A stretch of DNA of 6,567 nt, taken from NCBI GenBank assembly GCA_013823505.1, contig PNMH01000143.1, positions 1 to 6,567 of the forward strand, given 5' to 3'. A model generated the notes under the pieces. The model was not told where the DNA came from. It made no database searches and was given only the letters and a program-made list of their open reading frames with translations. Each line of letters starts with the position of its first letter. Position 1 is the first letter of the stretch. The translations under genes were made by a program, and so were the position numbers. Shown here in pieces: positions 5,048-6,567 of this stretch. The stretch is from Polaromonas sp. GTDB lineage: Bacteria > Pseudomonadota > Gammaproteobacteria > Burkholderiales > Burkholderiaceae.

Positions 5048-6316
5048 ATGCCCACGTCCTTGCTTGATCACAACGCCACCGACTGGGGCATCGTCGCCGT
5101 CTTCGCCACCGTCTACCTCGGTATGTTTCTCGGCGGCCTGCCGCGCCTCAAGCTGGACCGCTCCGGGGTGGCGCTGCTCGGCGCGATTGCGGTGATTGCC
5201 TTGGCCGGCATTGCAGTGGAAGACGCGGCGCGTGCGATCGACCTGCCCACCATCGTGCTGCTGTTCGCCTTCATGGTGGTGTCGGCGCAGATGCGGCTGG
5301 GCGGCTTCTATGGCGCGGTGACCCGTCGAGTCGGCGCCATGCCGCTGCCGCGCAACGGCTTGCTGGCCGCGCTGATCTTTGTCTCGGGCGCGTTGTCGGC
5401 GGTGTTCTCCAACGACGTCGTGTGTCTGGCCATGACGCCGGTGGTGGCGCGGCTGTGTATTCAGCGCGGCTTGAATCCGCTGCCCTTCCTGATCGGTCTG
5501 GCTTGCGCGGCCAACATCGGCTCGGCCGCCACGCTGATCGGCAACCCGCAGAACATGTTGATCGGCTCGGTGCTGCAGCTCCCGTTCGCGGGTTATGTGC
5601 GGCAGGCGCTGGCGCCGGTGGTGATCGGGCTGGTGTTGTTGTGGGCGTGGCTGGCGTTTGGGCCGGGGGCCAAGGTGGGGAGCCCTCACCCTGGCCTTCC
5701 CCCGCAGGCCGGGGAGGGCGCAGACACGGAACCTCCGTTCAACACCTGGCAAACCACCAAGGGCCTTGTGGTCGCTGGTGCGCTCATGCTGATCTTTCTC
5801 TTCACCGACTGGCCGCGCGACGTGGCCGCGCTGGTGGGCGCAGGCCTGCTGCTGCTGAGCCGGCGCCTGCACACCTCGCATTTCATGGGGCTGGTGGACT
5901 GGCCCTTGCTGATCCTGTTCATGGGCCTGTTCGTGGTGAACCACGCGTTTGAGTCAACTGGGCTGGCGGCCCAGGCCGTGGCCTGGCTCGGTGCGCAGGG
6001 TGTGGTTCTCACCGACCCCGGGCCGCTGCTGGTGGCCAGCGCGCTGCTCTCCAACCTGGTGTCCAACGTGCCGGCCGTGATGCTGCTGCTGCCGCACCTG
6101 GGGGGCAGTGGTGAGCAGGCCGGTGTGATGCTCGCCCTGGTGACCACCTTCGCCGGTAACCTGCTGCTGGTGGGCTCGATCGCCAACCTGATCGTGGCCG
6201 ACCTGGCGCGCCAGCAGGGCATCGAGATCGACTGGAAGCACCACGCCGTCACCGGGATTCCGGTGACGTTGGCCACGCTGGCGGTGGTGTGGGGCTGGAT
6301 GAGGTTCGTGACCTAG
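5048..6316 (+). CDS. ArsB/SLC13-like (ion transporter superfamily) permease
   Basis: A 422-residue inner-membrane carrier with the two-fold layout of the IT superfamily (ArsB, NhaD, CitM, YbiR, SLC13), which moves anions or exchanges ions; the substrate is not readable. The first half carries the re-entrant-loop motif SAVFSNDVVCLAMTPVV (117-133) and IGSAATLIGNPQNMLIGS (157-174); the second half carries the matching SNLVSNVPAVMLLLP (335-349) and TTFAGNLLLVGSIANLIVADL (366-386). About 10-11 hydrophobic segments are visible, beginning at residues 13-30. The central cytoplasmic loop (about 207-236) contains the unusual Pro/Gly stretch SPHPGLPPQAGEGAD, which looks like translated intergenic repeat DNA. 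The start ATG at 5048 has only a poor ribosome binding site, but no better in-frame start precedes the first helix. The gene has its own unit after the terminator at 4983-5004. Its TAG stop overlaps the stop of the convergent ABC ATPase gene. Confidence 0.88.
   Translation: MPTSLLDHNATDWGIVAVFATVYLGMFLGGLPRLKLDRSGVALLGAIAVIALAGIAVEDAARAIDLPTIVLLFAFMVVSAQMRLGGFYGAVTRRVGAMPLPRNGLLAALIFVSGALSAVFSNDVVCLAMTPVVARLCIQRGLNPLPFLIGLACAANIGSAATLIGNPQNMLIGSVLQLPFAGYVRQALAPVVIGLVLLWAWLAFGPGAKVGSPHPGLPPQAGEGADTEPPFNTWQTTKGLVVAGALMLIFLFTDWPRDVAALVGAGLLLLSRRLHTSHFMGLVDWPLLILFMGLFVVNHAFESTGLAAQAVAWLGAQGVVLTDPGPLLVASALLSNLVSNVPAVMLLLPHLGGSGEQAGVMLALVTTFAGNLLLVGSIANLIVADLARQQGIEIDWKHHAVTGIPVTLATLAVVWGWMRFVT
5681..5722. 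repeat. Repeat-like GC-rich segment read in frame inside the permease gene
   Basis: The segment starting AGCCCTCACCCTGGCC and continuing TTCCCCCGCAGGCCGGGGAG resembles the 'CCCTCACCC...CTCTCCC...GGGAGAGGG' class of dispersed intergenic palindromes of Proteobacteria, recognised from memory. CTTCCCC and GGGGAGG form imperfect inverted arms around CGCAGGCC. It is translated as SPHPGLPPQAGEGA (permease residues 212-225), in the predicted cytoplasmic loop between the two halves, and keeps the frame open. Confidence 0.55.
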
Positions 6317-6567
6317 TCGTTGATCGACGACAGGAACTGCTGCAACTCCGGCGTCTCTGGCGAGCCAAACAGCTTCGCGGGCGGCCCCATCTCGTGCACG
6401 CGCCCCTGGTGCATGAAGATCACGCGGTCGCTCACCTTGCGGGCAAAGCTCATCTCGTGCGTGACCATCAGCAAGGTCATGCCCTCGTCGGCCAGCGACT
6501 CCACCACGCGCAGCACTTCGCCCACCAGTTCGGGGTCCAGCGCCGAGGTGATCTCGTCGCACAGCAA
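6313..6567 (-). CDS. ABC transporter ATP-binding protein, polar amino acid type, C-terminal fragment (5' end outside window)
   Basis: The last 84 residues of an ABC ATPase, open to the window edge, so the Walker A and signature motifs lie outside. Visible are the end of Walker B with the catalytic glutamate (LLCDEITSALDP, with the D-loop SALDP), the switch histidine in LLMVTHEMSFARKVSDRVIFM, and the family ending GRVHEMGPPAKLF..PETPELQQFLSSI. This ending is typical of the GlnQ/HisP/ArtP group that energises amino-acid uptake with a periplasmic binding protein and membrane permeases, normally encoded nearby on the same strand beyond the window. The protein would act on the cytoplasmic face of the inner membrane. 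The first codon visible (TTG at 6565-6567) is an internal leucine, not a start. The stop TAG (6313-6315 on this strand) overlaps the stop of the permease gene within CTAG. Confidence 0.93.
   Translation of the reverse strand: MLCDEITSALDPELVGEVLRVVESLADEGMTLLMVTHEMSFARKVSDRVIFMHQGRVHEMGPPAKLFGSPETPELQQFLSSIND

Noticed and set aside
4874..5944. 356-codon open frame on the minus strand opposite the permease
   Set aside because: A Gln/His/Arg-rich shadow of a membrane-protein gene, with no domain and no ribosome binding site.
1..6567. CRISPR arrays, tRNA or rRNA genes, insertion sequences, phage genes or toxin-antitoxin pairs
   Set aside because: I found no regularly spaced direct repeats, no cloverleaf-like element, no transposase or phage protein motif, and no small paired genes with toxin or antitoxin features.

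Overview
The window is GC-rich, densely packed bacterial DNA with eight protein genes and no gap longer than about 127 bases. The protein families, the strong G/C bias at third codon positions and an intergenic GC-rich palindromic repeat of a kind I associate with Acidovorax, Variovorax and Hydrogenophaga point to a betaproteobacterium of the Burkholderiales, probably Comamonadaceae. That assignment is an inference from style and memory, not from a database comparison.

Layout. (1) 1-235, + strand: the C-terminal end of 5-formyltetrahydrofolate cyclo-ligase. It converges on the next block across a palindromic repeat. (2) 322-2276, - strand: a GcvA-type LysR regulator followed 5 bases later by an EamA/DMT-family membrane transporter, very likely one transcript. 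(3) 2404-2895, + strand: a DUF2917 protein divergent from the lysR gene. The shared 127-base region holds a perfect ATTGAT-N11-ATCAAT LysR-type box and two further inverted repeats. (4) 2902-3258, - strand: a stand-alone TfoX N-terminal-domain protein, convergent with the DUF2917 gene (6-base gap) and divergent from (5) a TetR-family regulator at 3297-3908. (6) 3978-4958, + strand: a metallo-beta-lactamase-fold protein, preceded by a promoter-overlapping dyad that is a good TetR operator candidate and followed by a clear intrinsic terminator. (7) 5048-6316, + strand: an ArsB/SLC13-like (ion transporter superfamily) permease carrying a repeat-like segment read in frame in its central loop. (8) 6313-6567, - strand: the C-terminal part of a polar-amino-acid-type ABC transporter ATPase, whose stop codon overlaps that of the permease.

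Two regulator-target modules can be read: LysR with the EamA transporter and perhaps the DUF2917 gene, and TetR with the MBL-fold protein. The most unusual point is in the MBL-fold protein. The first two histidines, the mid-chain histidine and the bridging aspartate are present, but all three residues that would complete the second zinc site are replaced (V83, R84, R229). The fold therefore probably binds one metal or has changed function. I see no CRISPR array, transposase, phage gene, rRNA or tRNA, and no convincing multi-gene novel system.
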